Source of the DNA: a virus | Length of the DNA: 39,990 bases | Strand: one strand, 5' to 3' | IMG/VR virus record: IMGVR_UViG_3300037432_000005 | Location: 1-39,990 of that record | In this document: in pieces, positions 15,142 to 22,481 of the stretch | Layout of the letters: every line of letters begins with the position of its first letter | Position numbering within the stretch: position 1 is the first letter of the stretch | The notes under the pieces: model-generated | The model's input: the letters and a program-made list of their open reading frames with translations, nothing else | The model's database searches: none | What the model was told of the DNA's origin: nothing | Made by a program: the position numbers and the translations under genes

Positions 15142-17891
15142 TGGCTCAGTACCCGGTCCCGTTCGACATCAGGGTCAAGATGGCCCCGGGCGCCAGCCCT
15201 GACGGCGAGCCACTGCTGTGGACGTGGGAGGACTTCTCGTCCTACCGGCGGCAGTCCGACGCCATTGAGCTGAACGTCGGTCGCGCCGACGAGTCGGATG
15301 AGGTCGAGGCGGCTGACTCGTCGCTCACGCTCGACCTGCGCGATGGGCTGCTCTCCGGGCGCAACCCGAACAGTCGCCTCTACGGCAAGATCGGCACGAA
15401 CACCCCGATCCGGTACGTGCTGCCGCGTATGACCGACACGTTCGACAACCGCACAGGCACCAATGGCTGGGGCACGTCGACGTCGGGCATGCCGTGGAGC
15501 AACACGGCGGGGTTCTACGCCGTTTCCGGCGGTAAGGGCACGGTCACGCTGACCGGTGCCAACACCGCGACGAGCAACTTTGCCGTGGGCGGCGATACGC
15601 GCCACTTCGACTTCTGGTACTCGGCGAGCATCTCCGCGGTCACGACCGGGGCGGCGTGGGCGACCGCGATGTACGCCCGCTACATCGACAACAACAACAA
15701 CTATCGGTTGCACGCTGAGTTCCAGCCCGCCAACAAGGTCAGCGTCAAGATCGTCCGGGTGGTCGACGGCGCCGAAACGACCCTGTTCGAGAACGTCGCC
15801 GTCGATGGCGTCACGTACACGGCGGGCGCCAAGCTGTGGGTGCATGCGCAGGGCACGGGCCCGTACCTGCGCGTCAAGGTGTGGACCGGGACGCTCGCCG
15901 ACGAGCCGTTGCTCTTCCAGGGCAACGCTTCCGACGGGCAGATACGCGGCGGCGGCGTCGGGATTCTCAACTGGCGCACGGGCGGCGTGACCAACGCGGG
16001 CGGCTTGACCGTTAGCTACGACGACATCCAGCTCGACGCCATCGTATGGGAGGGCAACGTCCCGGCCTTCCCGCCCGAGTGGGACAAAGGCGGCGAAGAC
16101 TCCTACGCCACGATCGCCGCCGCCGGACCGCTCCGGCGGTTCAACCAGGGCGACCCGCCCGTGGTCAGCGCGCTCACGGGGCAGTTGAGTGACGTCGCGC
16201 TCGGCGGTACGGGTTTCTGGCCGTTCGAAGACGCGGCGGGCTCGAAATCAGCCGCCAACAAGATCAACGGCGGCGCGCCGGCCATCGTGACCGGGGCGGT
16301 TTCCTTCGCGGCAGACAGCGACTCGGTACCGGGCACGACCACGATGGCTCAGCTGGGCCAGACGACCGGCATGCGGGTCACGGGCACAGGCAAGGGGAGC
16401 ACGGGCACGGGATTCGCCGGCCTCGGATTCTTCAAGGTGCCCGCCATCCCCCCGGTCAACAACACCCTGATCGAGTGGCGCTGCGCCGGCACCGTGCCGA
16501 TCTGGCGGGTGACGTTCAACAGTACGGGCATGTTCATGCGGGCGTTCAAGCCGAACGACGACGGCACCCTGAACGAGGTCGTCACGGGCACGACCGCGGT
16601 CTACCCCGACGGCATCCCGCTCGTGCCTTTCTCTGTGCAACTCGAGCTGGCGCAGTCCGGTAGCAATATCGCGTACACCCTGCTCGCGAACGCCGTCGGG
16701 TCGGAGAACTTCTGGGTCATGGGCTCGGGCACCGTCGCCGGCACGGTGGGCAGCGGGCAGGCCTTCACCCTGCTCGGCAGCACGGGCACCTACGGCATGT
16801 CGTTCGGGCAGATATGGCTGGGCCCGAACACGCTGCCCTATGTCGACCCCGGCTTCCTGGCGGTCGCCAACGGCTTCGCCGGCGAGCCGTCCACCGACCG
16901 TATGACCCGCCTGTTCGGCCAGCGCGGGATCAGCCTGCTACTCCCGCTCGACCTCGGGCCCGGCGTCGGCGAGCGCCTCGGCGCGCAGAAGCCGGGGACG
17001 TTCCTGGCGACCGTCAAGGACACCGCTCAGGCCGACCGGGGGCCGCTCATCGAGAGCGGCTCGACGCTCGGCTTCCTGCCCCGCGACGGCCGCTACAACC
17101 CGCGCACGGTCCTCACGATCGACTGGACGGCGGGCGGCTTCGCCGAGGCACCCAAGCCGGCCGACGACGATCAGCGGCTGCACAACATGTGGACCATCAG
17201 CAGGTCCGGCGGGTCGTCGGCGACCGCGCAGAACGACGCCTCGATCGCCAAGCGCGGCGCCGTGCCGAGCAGCGATGAGGTCAACATCGAGGCGGACGGC
17301 CGTCTGCAGGCCTACGCCGACTGGTACACCGCGCTCGGGTCGATCGACGAGCTCCGCTGGCCCTCACTGCAGCTCGATCTGGTCAAGCACCCGGAGTACA
17401 TTCCCGCAGTGCTGAGCATGGAGATCGGCTCGCTGGTCAAGGTCGTCAACCCGAAATCTCAGGTCGCCGGCGCCGTGATCGAGGTGATCGTCGAGGGCAT
17501 CAAGCAGAGCATCGGCCGGTATCAGTGGGACGTCGAGCTGACCTGCTCGCCGGCGACGCCGTTCAACGCGATCGCCGTCTACGACGATGCCGCTTCGAGG
17601 CGCGACACGACGTCGACCACGCTCAACGCCAACCGGTCGACCACCGATACCTCATGGGTCTTCAAGACGGCGAACGCCGTGGAGGTCTGGTCGACGGACG
17701 CCGGCGATTACCCGCTCGACGTGAACTGCGGCGGCGAGAAGATCACCGTCACCGCCATGGGCGCCGTGAGCGGGACCGCGCCTAACCTGCTGCAGACGGC
17801 GACGGTCACCCGCTCGGTGAACGGTATCGTCAAGGCTCAGACCAGCGGGTCGCCTATCAGCCTGTGGCGTCCGGTCTACTACGGGCTGTAG
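15141..17891 (+). CDS. Large tail tip protein with lectin-like insert
   Basis: The gene encodes 916 residues, with ATG 15141 overlapping the tape measure stop. The first 95 and the last 350 residues are rich in strands and resemble distal-tail/tail-hub proteins of actinophages (SLTLDLRDGLLSGRNPNSRL; LGPGVGERLGAQKPGTFLAT). Between about 100 and 310 and again around 380-560 are beta-sandwich regions of concanavalin/LamG type (DTFDNRTGTNGWGTSTSGMP; GTGFWPFEDAAGSKSAANKI). This suggests a hub protein that also binds host glycans. It seems to replace separate distal-tail and hub genes. Confidence 0.8.
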   Translation: MAQYPVPFDIRVKMAPGASPDGEPLLWTWEDFSSYRRQSDAIELNVGRADESDEVEAADSSLTLDLRDGLLSGRNPNSRLYGKIGTNTPIRYVLPRMTDTFDNRTGTNGWGTSTSGMPWSNTAGFYAVSGGKGTVTLTGANTATSNFAVGGDTRHFDFWYSASISAVTTGAAWATAMYARYIDNNNNYRLHAEFQPANKVSVKIVRVVDGAETTLFENVAVDGVTYTAGAKLWVHAQGTGPYLRVKVWTGTLADEPLLFQGNASDGQIRGGGVGILNWRTGGVTNAGGLTVSYDDIQLDAIVWEGNVPAFPPEWDKGGEDSYATIAAAGPLRRFNQGDPPVVSALTGQLSDVALGGTGFWPFEDAAGSKSAANKINGGAPAIVTGAVSFAADSDSVPGTTTMAQLGQTTGMRVTGTGKGSTGTGFAGLGFFKVPAIPPVNNTLIEWRCAGTVPIWRVTFNSTGMFMRAFKPNDDGTLNEVVTGTTAVYPDGIPLVPFSVQLELAQSGSNIAYTLLANAVGSENFWVMGSGTVAGTVGSGQAFTLLGSTGTYGMSFGQIWLGPNTLPYVDPGFLAVANGFAGEPSTDRMTRLFGQRGISLLLPLDLGPGVGERLGAQKPGTFLATVKDTAQADRGPLIESGSTLGFLPRDGRYNPRTVLTIDWTAGGFAEAPKPADDDQRLHNMWTISRSGGSSATAQNDASIAKRGAVPSSDEVNIEADGRLQAYADWYTALGSIDELRWPSLQLDLVKHPEYIPAVLSMEIGSLVKVVNPKSQVAGAVIEVIVEGIKQSIGRYQWDVELTCSPATPFNAIAVYDDAASRRDTTSTTLNANRSTTDTSWVFKTANAVEVWSTDAGDYPLDVNCGGEKITVTAMGAVSGTAPNLLQTATVTRSVNGIVKAQTSGSPISLWRPVYYGL

Positions 17892-17899
17892 GGGGAGAT

Positions 17900-18373
17900 A
17901 TGACAACCGGTAGTAAGCTCAAGGCGCTCGACAACCCGCCTTTCGCGAACGACTACGAGGGCACCGACGAGACCACGATCACGAGCACGTACAGCGTGGG
18001 CACGGCTACCTGCGGCACGACGTTCGTCGCGCCGACCAGCGGCATCGTGGTCGTGTTCTGGTCGGCTCGCGTCGAGGTCGCCACGAGCGCCGGATTCATC
18101 GGCGTGACCGTGCAGGTCGCCTCCGGATCGACCATCGGCAGCGGAGCGGTCGTGGCGGGCAACGGGGCCGCCGCCGATAACAGCTGCATCGAGACGCGCA
18201 GAGGCACAGGCACTGCGGCAGACACGCGTATCCAGGCCTCAATGTTCAGGATCGTGACCGGCTTGACCCCAGGCGCCACGTACAACGCCGTCGTCATGCA
18301 CCGCGGTATCAGTGGCGCTATCGCTGGAACCGTCTACGAGCGCGGCATCATGGTCATGGCCATGCCGTCGTAA
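17900..18373 (+). CDS. Minor tail protein (trimeric fibre-tip-like)
   Basis: The gene encodes 157 residues; GGGGAGAT directly precedes ATG 17900. The protein starts with a short coiled N-terminus and continues as an all-beta domain (FVAPTSGIVVVFWSARVEVA; LTPGATYNAVVMHR) like the C-terminal head of small fibre proteins in Streptomyces phages. It would form the tip that meets the receptor. The final TAA (18371-18373) is also part of the next promoter. Confidence 0.6.
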   Translation: MTTGSKLKALDNPPFANDYEGTDETTITSTYSVGTATCGTTFVAPTSGIVVVFWSARVEVATSAGFIGVTVQVASGSTIGSGAVVAGNGAAADNSCIETRRGTGTAADTRIQASMFRIVTGLTPGATYNAVVMHRGISGAIAGTVYERGIMVMAMPS

Positions 18374-18382
18374 GCTAGCAGC
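18371..18382 (+). promoter_or_regulatory. Leaderless promoter for the endolysin gene
   Basis: TAAGCT (18371-18376) ends exactly 6 nt before ATG 18383, and no ribosome site is present. The spacer reads AGCAGC, so GCTAGCAG partly resembles the inverted form of the dispersed element. It would let the lysis genes be transcribed separately from the tail operon. Confidence 0.5.
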
Positions 18383-19123
18383 ATGAGCACGTCACAGAAC
18401 GGCTGGCCGGTCGACGCGACCGGCGGCCGGCAGGACGAGGGCGCGATCCTCGGAAGCGTCCATGTGCCCAACGGCATCCTGGCCGGCGACGTCGCCATCG
18501 TGTTCCGATGGCTCGCCAAGCGCTTCGACAGCGAGGTCGAGAAGCTCAAGGCGGGCACGTGCTGGGGCTGGTACAACCGGCCGATCCGGGGCAGCAGCTC
18601 GATCAGTAACCACGCGAGCGGCACGGCGGTCGACTTCAACGCCGATCAGCACCCGCTCGGCACCGACGCGCCCAAGACCTTCTCGGCCAAGCAGATCACA
18701 GCGATCCGGAAGATCGTCACCGACTCCGGCGGCGTACTGCGCTGGGGCGGCGATTACTCCGGCCGCAAGGACCCGATGCACTTCGAGATCAACGCGAGCG
18801 CGGCCAAGGTCAAGGCGCTCGCCAACAAGATCCGGGCCGGTAGCGCCCCGGGGCAGGAGGACGACGTGACGCCGCAGGACAAGCAGGACATCATCAACGG
18901 TGTGGTGGCCGCGCTCACCAAGGAAGTCAAGCTCAACGGCGCTGACGGCAAGCCGGACGGGACCTACGAGACGCCGATCGGCAAGGCGGCGCTCTCTCAG
19001 GGCATCCCGGACGGCATGGACCCGAAGGGCGCCCGCCAGCCGGCATGGGTCGTGCTGCGCAACCTAGGCAAGGCGGTCTACGCGCTGGCGCAGGACGTCG
19101 CGCAGCTCAAGTCGAAGGCGTAG
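18383..19123 (+). CDS. Endolysin, M15/VanY-like L-alanyl-D-glutamate or D,D-peptidase
   Basis: The gene encodes 246 residues. The catalytic domain (about 20-150) has the zinc motifs of M15 peptidases: SNHASGTAVDFN (His77, Asp84) and DPMHFEI (His133). It would cut the peptide part of the cell wall at lysis. Residues 155-246 are a separate helical region (VTPQDKQDIINGVVAALTKE; ARQPAWVVLRNLGKAVYALA) common at the C-terminus of Streptomyces phage lysins, probably for cell-wall binding. The membrane genes and holin follow at once. Confidence 0.88.
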   Translation: MSTSQNGWPVDATGGRQDEGAILGSVHVPNGILAGDVAIVFRWLAKRFDSEVEKLKAGTCWGWYNRPIRGSSSISNHASGTAVDFNADQHPLGTDAPKTFSAKQITAIRKIVTDSGGVLRWGGDYSGRKDPMHFEINASAAKVKALANKIRAGSAPGQEDDVTPQDKQDIINGVVAALTKEVKLNGADGKPDGTYETPIGKAALSQGIPDGMDPKGARQPAWVVLRNLGKAVYALAQDVAQLKSKA

Positions 19124-19243
19124 CCGGTCCGCTTAAGGGTCGCTTAAGGTTCAGGCAACACAGCTTCCCGTTCGGGTGGGCGGCCCACGGGTAGGTTGTG
19201 GCGTACGGCGACCCTTCAACCTGCCCGGATTGGCGGATCATGA

Positions 19244-19546
19244 GTGAGCGCACGGCAGCAACAATCGGCCCCAGGATGGCCGCGCGTCCTACTCGACCTC
19301 GCGGCATTCACCTTCCCTTGGGTGGTGATCTTCAAGCAGGCGGGAATCGGCTTCTCTCCCCCGACGGAAGTCAGCGAGCCGCTCCTGTGGCTGATGGGAG
19401 CGATTCTCGGCGTTCCCGGCGTCGGCCAGATCTTGGCCTTCAAGTATGGCGGTGGCACTGGTACGGGCGACTCGCCGCGGCTGGATCGCTCGCCGGACTT
19501 GCCGCCTTCGGCATCGTCGTCCGTCACATCGGGGGCTGAGTCGTGA
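19244..19546 (+). CDS. Small membrane protein of the lysis cassette
   Basis: The gene encodes 100 residues from GTG 19244. Two hydrophobic segments (VLLDLAAFTFPWVVIFKQ, residues about 16-38; LLWLMGAILGVPGVGQIL, residues about 47-66) are followed by a Ser/Pro-rich tail. Such proteins lie between endolysin and holin in many Streptomyces phages and may be a second holin or antiholin. An ATG at 19240 opens a different frame with poor, Arg/Pro-rich sequence, so the GTG frame is preferred. The upstream 120 bases hold only a CGCTTAAGG near-repeat and no clear terminator. Confidence 0.6.
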   Translation: MSARQQQSAPGWPRVLLDLAAFTFPWVVIFKQAGIGFSPPTEVSEPLLWLMGAILGVPGVGQILAFKYGGGTGTGDSPRLDRSPDLPPSASSSVTSGAES

Positions 19547-19833
19547 GCCCGTTGCGCAGCTGGATGACGACCCGCGGACTGCCGTCCTGGTACTCGTGGG
19601 TCGTCGTGGTGATGCTCCCGGTCATGGCGTCGATGGCGGTGCTCGTGGTCTCCCTGCGGGTCAACGAGCGCTCGATCGAGCGGGAGCGTGCCGCGCGCGA
19701 GGCGACCGACCAGGCGCTCTGCTCGGTGTTTGCGCCGCTCGACGATCAGTACAAAGCGACGCCCCCGCCCACCAAGTCGGGCAAGGTGTTCGCCGCGAAC
19801 ATAGCCGCAGCTCGGGCCAAGGTCTGTCACTGA
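19543..19833 (+). CDS. Membrane-anchored protein with periplasm-type domain, lysis cassette
   Basis: The gene encodes 96 residues, with GTG 19543 overlapping the previous stop. One N-terminal membrane segment (SWVVVVMLPVMASMAVLVVS) is followed by a charged helix (NERSIERERAAREATDQ) and a short domain with two Cys. This shape resembles the small spanin-like or accessory lysis proteins of actinophages, but the role is an inference from position. Confidence 0.6.
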   Translation: MSPLRSWMTTRGLPSWYSWVVVVMLPVMASMAVLVVSLRVNERSIERERAAREATDQALCSVFAPLDDQYKATPPPTKSGKVFAANIAAARAKVCH

Positions 19834-19849
19834 GCCGTACCATCGGAGC

Positions 19850-20086
19850 ATGACCTACGGCAAGAACTTCTGGCGCCAGGCCCTCGAACGGGCCATCAAG
19901 AGCGCAGCTCAGGCCGTCATCGGCGCCGGCCTGCTGGCCGAGCCCTTCGACGTCCTGCACTTCGACTGGAAGGTCGCCCTCGGCGCGGCGGTCGGTGGCG
20001 CCGTCCTGTCGACCCTCACGTCGATCGTGACCGCGGGCGTCGGACCGACCGACGACCCGTCGACCGTGACCAAGACGACCCCATGA
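19850..20086 (+). CDS. Holin, r1t-type
   Basis: The gene encodes 78 residues. The opening FWRQALERAIKSAAQAVIGA, the middle DWKVALGAAVGGAVLSTLTS and a polar tail match the r1t holin family, which has two membrane segments and opens the membrane for the endolysin. TACCAT (19838-19843) ends 6 nt before ATG 19850, so a leaderless transcript is possible; GGAG immediately before the ATG is too close to be an ordinary ribosome site. Confidence 0.85.
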   Translation: MTYGKNFWRQALERAIKSAAQAVIGAGLLAEPFDVLHFDWKVALGAAVGGAVLSTLTSIVTAGVGPTDDPSTVTKTTP

Positions 20087-20113
20087 AAAACGCCCCCGGG
20101 ACTCCGGGGGCGT
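20086..20113. terminator. Bidirectional terminator between convergent operons
   Basis: ACGCCCCCGG (20090-20099) and CCGGGGGCGT (20104-20113) form a perfect 10-bp stem with a 4-base loop. On the minus strand the stem is followed by five Ts (AAAAA at 20086-20090), so it terminates the long minus-strand operon; on the plus strand it follows the holin and has a weaker tail. Confidence 0.85.
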
Positions 20114-20129
20114 CTCACGTGCCGGGCGG

Positions 20130-20567
20130 CTACCGATTGAACGGGTTGAACGGCTCGGCCGGCGGCGCATCGAGCGCGGGCGTCTGATTCATCGGCGCGA
20201 CGACCTCGGCCGGCGACGGCCCGGGAACGGGGCCACCCGGCACGGGCGCCGCGCTCGCGGCCTGATGCTCGGCGAGCTTGTCGGCCTCGATCTCGGCCTT
20301 CGTCCGGCGCCGACGCGTCTGCCTCGGAACCGTCGCGTCCTGAAACACGGGCTCGCCCGTGGCCGGCACGACGCCGCCGGTAGCCAGCGTGCCCTGTTCG
20401 GCGCCGAGCGCCTCGGCGACCGCCTGCGGCGCGAAGCGTGCCAGCATCTCGGCCTCGGCGAGCAGCTCGACGATCGTCGCGTAGTCGTCGCCGACCCCAT
20501 CGGCCGCCGGCGTGAGCCGCTCGACCGTAACCCGATACCTGTCTCCCACGTCATACCCCTTCGTCAC
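20130..20567 (-). CDS. Unknown protein at end of the replication/recombination operon
   Basis: The gene encodes 145 residues from GTG 20567, overlapping the RusA-like gene by 17 bases. The N-terminal 65 residues look like a small folded domain with a helix (YATIVELLAEAEMLARFA). The rest is Pro/Ala-rich and disordered with a basic patch (RQTRRRRTKAEIEADKLAEH) and the tail PFNPFNR. No family was recognised. The operon suggests a role in DNA replication or recombination. Confidence 0.6.
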   Translation of the reverse strand: MTKGYDVGDRYRVTVERLTPAADGVGDDYATIVELLAEAEMLARFAPQAVAEALGAEQGTLATGGVVPATGEPVFQDATVPRQTRRRRTKAEIEADKLAEHQAASAAPVPGGPVPGPSPAEVVAPMNQTPALDAPPAEPFNPFNR

Positions 20568-20997
20568 TGATCACGATGATCGCCCCCGGCGCCCGGGCGG
20601 CGTACTGCTTGCTGAGGTTGCCGATCCGGACGACCTGCGAGTCGTCCGCGAAGACCCGAGCCGTCTTGCCGTGCGCGCCACCGAGGGCGTCGAGCGTCGC
20701 GCGCAGCAACTTGTCGATGTCAGGCGTGCCGACCGGCCTGTCGGTCCCCTCGGCGCGGCACTGCTCGGGTAGCAGCAGGAACCAACACTGCTCGATGTGC
20801 ACCGCGGTCGGCGCCGGGAAGAGCGGGAGCGCGGCCGGATTGACGCCGCCCTCTCGGTAGGCCTGGAACACGCCCGTTCGGACCGCGGTCCGCCACGCGG
20901 GCAGGTACGGCGACGCCTCGAGCAGCTGACCGTGCGCGCCCTGCCCCTTGGAACCTTGCGGGGCAGGGCGGCCGGTCACTCGGATGTTCAGTCTCAC
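20551..20997 (-). CDS. rusA: RusA-like Holliday junction resolvase
   Basis: The gene encodes 148 residues from GTG 20997, overlapping the upstream gene by four bases. The opening VTGRPAPQGSKGQG, the core TPDIDKLLRATLDALGG, and ARVFADDSQVVRIGNLSKQY carry the conserved acidic residues of RusA-family endonucleases, which form homodimers and resolve branched DNA before packaging. Length and neighbours fit. Confidence 0.88.
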   Translation of the reverse strand: MRLNIRVTGRPAPQGSKGQGAHGQLLEASPYLPAWRTAVRTGVFQAYREGGVNPAALPLFPAPTAVHIEQCWFLLLPEQCRAEGTDRPVGTPDIDKLLRATLDALGGAHGKTARVFADDSQVVRIGNLSKQYAARAPGAIIVISDEGV

Positions 20998-21818
20998 GCG
21001 GCCGCGAGAGGGTGCGGTACCTGTCCGGTCCGAACGAGGTCGAGGTAGTTGCGAGCCGCCGCGGTGTCGGCCTCGGTCGGCGCCTGCAGGTACCAGGGCG
21101 AGTTACGCTCGGGCCCGCTCTTGACCGGGCGGCCGATGACGAGCCCCGGCGCCGCGCCCGGGCCCTGCGGCAGGAACGGCGTGAGCTGCGCGATCAGCTT
21201 GGTCTGTGAGATCCACATCCCCCGACGGATGTACGGCAGTTGCGCCGTGTCGGTGTGCGGCTGATTGCGCGTCAGGTCGCCGCCCCACTGCACGGGGCTG
21301 TAGCCCCCACGGCCGTCGTCGATGACCACGATGGTCGCGGTCACCTGGTCTTGCATCAAATTGCCGGACGCCCGGTCCTGATCCGTGATGAAGCCGGGAT
21401 TCTTCGGCTTGCTCTCCCGGGAGTGCGGGAAGAACAGGACGAGCCGACCGTACATGTTCTCCAGCTTGGCGCCCTTACCGTCCGCGCTCGGCGGGGGCGG
21501 GGGCGCAGCGTTGATCATGCTCGGGTCGAGCGCCGGCGGCGCGCCCTGCGGCATCGGCGTGTAGGCCTGCGGCTGCTGCTGGGGACCGCCGTAGACCGCG
21601 GGCGAGTTCTGGGCGCCGGGGGCGACACCGTACGGGTTGCTGTACGGACTCTGCGTCGGCGGCACGTAGGCCTGTGGCTGCTGCGGGGCGTACGCCTGAG
21701 CGGGCTGCTGAGGCGGGTAGGTCTGCGCCGGGGGCCGCTGCTGAGCACCCGCGAACGGGTTGTTCGGCTGCGCCGACGCCTCCTGCGCGGGGACGTTCTG
21801 AGCGAACGGATTGGTCAC
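20994..21818 (-). CDS. Pro/Gln-rich protein with C-terminal folded domain, possible ssDNA-binding protein
   Basis: The gene encodes 274 residues from GTG 21818. Residues 1-115 are low-complexity Pro/Gln/Tyr/Ala with repeated NPF(A) motifs (TNPFAQN, NNPFAGAQQ). Residues 120-274 are a strand-rich domain (LENMYGRLVLFFPHSRESKP ... VTATIVVIDDGRGG), a shape that would suit an OB-fold. Proteins of this type occur beside RusA and exonuclease genes in Streptomyces phages, so ssDNA binding is a reasonable but unproven role. Confidence 0.6.
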   Translation of the reverse strand: MTNPFAQNVPAQEASAQPNNPFAGAQQRPPAQTYPPQQPAQAYAPQQPQAYVPPTQSPYSNPYGVAPGAQNSPAVYGGPQQQPQAYTPMPQGAPPALDPSMINAAPPPPPSADGKGAKLENMYGRLVLFFPHSRESKPKNPGFITDQDRASGNLMQDQVTATIVVIDDGRGGYSPVQWGGDLTRNQPHTDTAQLPYIRRGMWISQTKLIAQLTPFLPQGPGAAPGLVIGRPVKSGPERNSPWYLQAPTEADTAAARNYLDLVRTGQVPHPLAAA

Positions 21819-21849
21819 TGGGGACCCGCTTTCTGTGTGCGTTTAACTT

Positions 21850-22444
21850 CCTTCGGTGACGACCTCACCCGCTAGTCGTCGTGGCGGCCCGATCCTGCGT
21901 AATGCCGCTACACCGTTCTCGCACCGTGACCGGGAGTCGAACCCGGACCGTTCCCCTTTCGAGGGACCCTCTGCCAGAGAGCTGTCACGATGCCCAACTC
22001 TGTCGAGCTGGGATACGACTACCGTACGGCTCTAGAAACCGTCCGGTCGAAGAGCAGGAGTTCTACGGGGGTCGCCTGAGACGGTGCGTCGCTTCCGTCA
22101 CACTGGCTTCCCAGTTCCGGGCGTACGTCCCGGTTCCGTTCCGCTTCCTTCCTGCCGCGACCGCCCGAGGGATTCGATCCCCAGCATCACGCCCACCGGG
22201 CGGACGGCCGGACCCAGATGCTATCCGGGCCAGTTCGGGGCGGTGTGTACCGCGAGCTTTAACCGACCTAGGTTCGACCGGACCGCCCCTTGAGCTTTGG
22301 GGCCCGTCTTTCCGGGCTGTCAGCTTGGCTACCTAGTCCCGGCCTGAGGCAGGAGCGGAGAACCGCTCTCTTCGAGTTCGCTTCGGGCTTGCGCCTGTGG
22401 GCTCCGTCTAGTTCTCAGTCATTTCCGGTGGGGCTTGCCTTACA
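21850..22444 (-). ncRNA. Large structured non-coding RNA (about 0.55 kb), GOLLD/ROOL-like in setting
   Basis: This 0.6-kb stretch has no credible protein gene on either strand. It follows a near-consensus minus-strand promoter (22451-22478) and is full of short stems: 21993-22012, 22026-22042, 22102-22115, 22117-22133, 22183-22222 enclosing 22190-22202, 22237-22243 with 22283-22289, 22285-22303, 22302-22317 and 22353-22368. In two of them a wobble pair on the minus strand would be an A-C mismatch on the plus strand, so the minus strand is the functional RNA. A tRNA-like domain lies at its 3' end. Phage GOLLD and ROOL RNAs have this size and often lie next to tRNAs; membership is not shown. 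Confidence 0.6.
21922..21991 (-). tRNA. tRNA or tRNA-like domain, anticodon uncertain (GAA, or CGA)
   Basis: On the minus strand a 7-bp acceptor (ATCGTGA with TCACGGT), a CTCT/AGAG D stem with the GG of the D loop, an anticodon-type hairpin TCCC-TCGAAAG-GGGA, and a perfect T arm CCGGG-TTCGACT-CCCGG can be drawn. A 7-base loop gives anticodon GAA (Phe) but puts C at position 33 instead of U; a shifted loop would give CGA (Ser) with poor pairing. CCA is not encoded. These flaws suggest a divergent tRNA or a tRNA mimic attached to the structured RNA. Confidence 0.5.
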
Positions 22445-22450
22445 ACTCAA

Positions 22451-22478
22451 AGCCTAGCAGGTTCCTAGCAGGTGTCAA
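22451..22478 (-). promoter_or_regulatory. Strong promoter of the structured RNA, with tandem operators
   Basis: On the minus strand TTGACA (22473-22478) and TAGGCT (22451-22456) are separated by 16 bases, the best promoter match in the window. Two direct copies of CCTGCTAGG (on + as CCTAGCAGG at 22453-22461 and 22464-22472) fill the spacer and run into the -10. The -35 lies just after the stop of the exonuclease gene. The start point would be near 22444, just before the RNA. Confidence 0.8.
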
Positions 22479-22481
22479 CAC

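Noticed and set aside
22026-22042. Anticodon-like hairpin with CTA (amber suppressor) on the minus strand
   Set aside because: The hairpin ACGGT-TTCTAGA-GCCGT has a good 7-base loop with U33, but no D arm, T arm or 7-bp acceptor can be drawn around it. It is treated as one stem of the larger RNA.
21881-22336. Plus-strand open frame of 151 codons across the structured RNA
   Set aside because: The translation is rich in Arg, Ser, Pro and Cys without a family-like pattern, runs opposite to the promoter, and overlaps conserved stems.
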